From Euryarchaeota archaeon TMED117 (GTDB taxonomy: Archaea > Thermoplasmatota > Poseidoniia > Poseidoniales > Poseidoniaceae), in the NCBI GenBank assembly GCA_002171315.2, contig NHFS02000017.1, forward strand, positions 1-13,138: a stretch of 13,138 nt of DNA. Reading direction: 5' to 3'. The translations under genes and the position numbers were made by a program. This document shows positions 13,081-13,138 of this stretch, in pieces. The notes under the pieces were generated by a model that did no database searches, had not been told where the DNA came from, and saw nothing but the letters and a program-made list of their open reading frames with translations. The first letter of the stretch is position 1; each line of letters opens with the position of its first letter.

Positions 13081-13138
13081 ATGTCTTCAAATCCAGGAAG
13101 TAATTTTGCCATTAAAAAATCTATGGCAAACCCAGTCC
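13081..13138 (+). CDS. Start of a + strand gene cut by the window edge
   Basis: From the ATG at 13081 the frame is open for 19 codons to the window end, beginning MSSNPGSNFAIKKSMANPV. The product cannot be named. Upstream is a strong AT-rich promoter-like region with two copies of CTATTTTAT, the nearer centred about 30 bases before the ATG, which makes a real start plausible. An earlier ATG at 13054 hits a stop after five codons. Confidence 0.4.
   Translation, partial: MSSNPGSNFAIKKSMANPV

Noticed and set aside
1..13138. CRISPR array, insertion sequence, integrase site or toxin-antitoxin pair
   Set aside because: No repeated spacers, transposase motifs or terminal repeats were seen; MazG here is the pyrophosphohydrolase type and stands without mazEF.

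Overview
The window looks like part of a marine planktonic archaeal chromosome, most likely Marine Group II Euryarchaeota (Candidatus Poseidoniales). The archaeal markers are ribosomal protein eS1 (S3Ae), a COG1325/PF01877-type RNA-binding protein, a COG1340-like coiled-coil protein, a long archaeal-form PdxS and TATA-type rather than -10/-35 promoters. These sit beside clearly bacterial-type genes (ThyA, DHFR, a PlsC-family acyltransferase, a 7Fe ferredoxin), a mixture familiar from Marine Group II. The lineage call is inference from gene content; no rRNA is present. Gene packing is dense, with gaps mostly under 130 bases and several overlapping or abutting stops. I see no tRNA, rRNA, CRISPR array, insertion sequence or phage gene.

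Layout. Positions 1-5477 run on the + strand: the 3' part of a membrane protein with two cytoplasmic zinc ribbons; a DtxR-type metal-dependent repressor; an unrecognised 500-residue membrane protein; a COG1340-like coiled-coil protein joined to a sugar-1-phosphate nucleotidyltransferase; and a 75-residue unknown protein. Positions 5479-7295 run on the - strand: (reading down the strand) the COG1325 RNA-binding protein, a 7Fe ferredoxin and PdxS. A divergent promoter region at 7296-7418 separates these from a + strand block: eS1 with an acidic linker and a C-terminal SAP domain, a methylthioadenosine/methylthioinosine phosphorylase, and a MazG-like pyrophosphohydrolase. From 9620 to 12900 a - strand block holds (in transcription order) an NTF2/SnoaL-like protein, a signal-peptide/single-TM protein with a cytoplasmic C2H2 finger, a PlsC-family acyltransferase, thymidylate synthase and dihydrofolate reductase. 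A divergent, AT-rich region (12901-13080) leads to the start of another + strand gene cut by the window edge.

How the genes fit together. ThyA produces dihydrofolate and DHFR regenerates tetrahydrofolate; the two genes nearly touch, and a MazG-like nucleotide pyrophosphohydrolase converges on DHFR, so the three may form a dNTP-supply neighbourhood. PdxS makes pyridoxal phosphate but no PdxT glutaminase is next to it. The phosphorylase salvages the polyamine/SAM by-product methylthioadenosine, or its deaminated form. eS1 and the COG1325 protein share a divergent promoter region, which fits a translation/RNA role for the latter. Two unrelated-looking proteins (positions 1-825 and 11832-12476) share the architecture outside domain, one TM helix, cytoplasmic zinc-binding module.

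No dramatic new defence or mobile system is visible. The points most worth a second look are the SAP-tailed ribosomal protein eS1 and its possible leader peptide, the twin zinc-ribbon membrane protein, the bacterial-type ThyA/DHFR/PlsC cluster in an archaeon, and a recurring TATA-like box about 24-28 bases before start codons that suggests leaderless transcripts.
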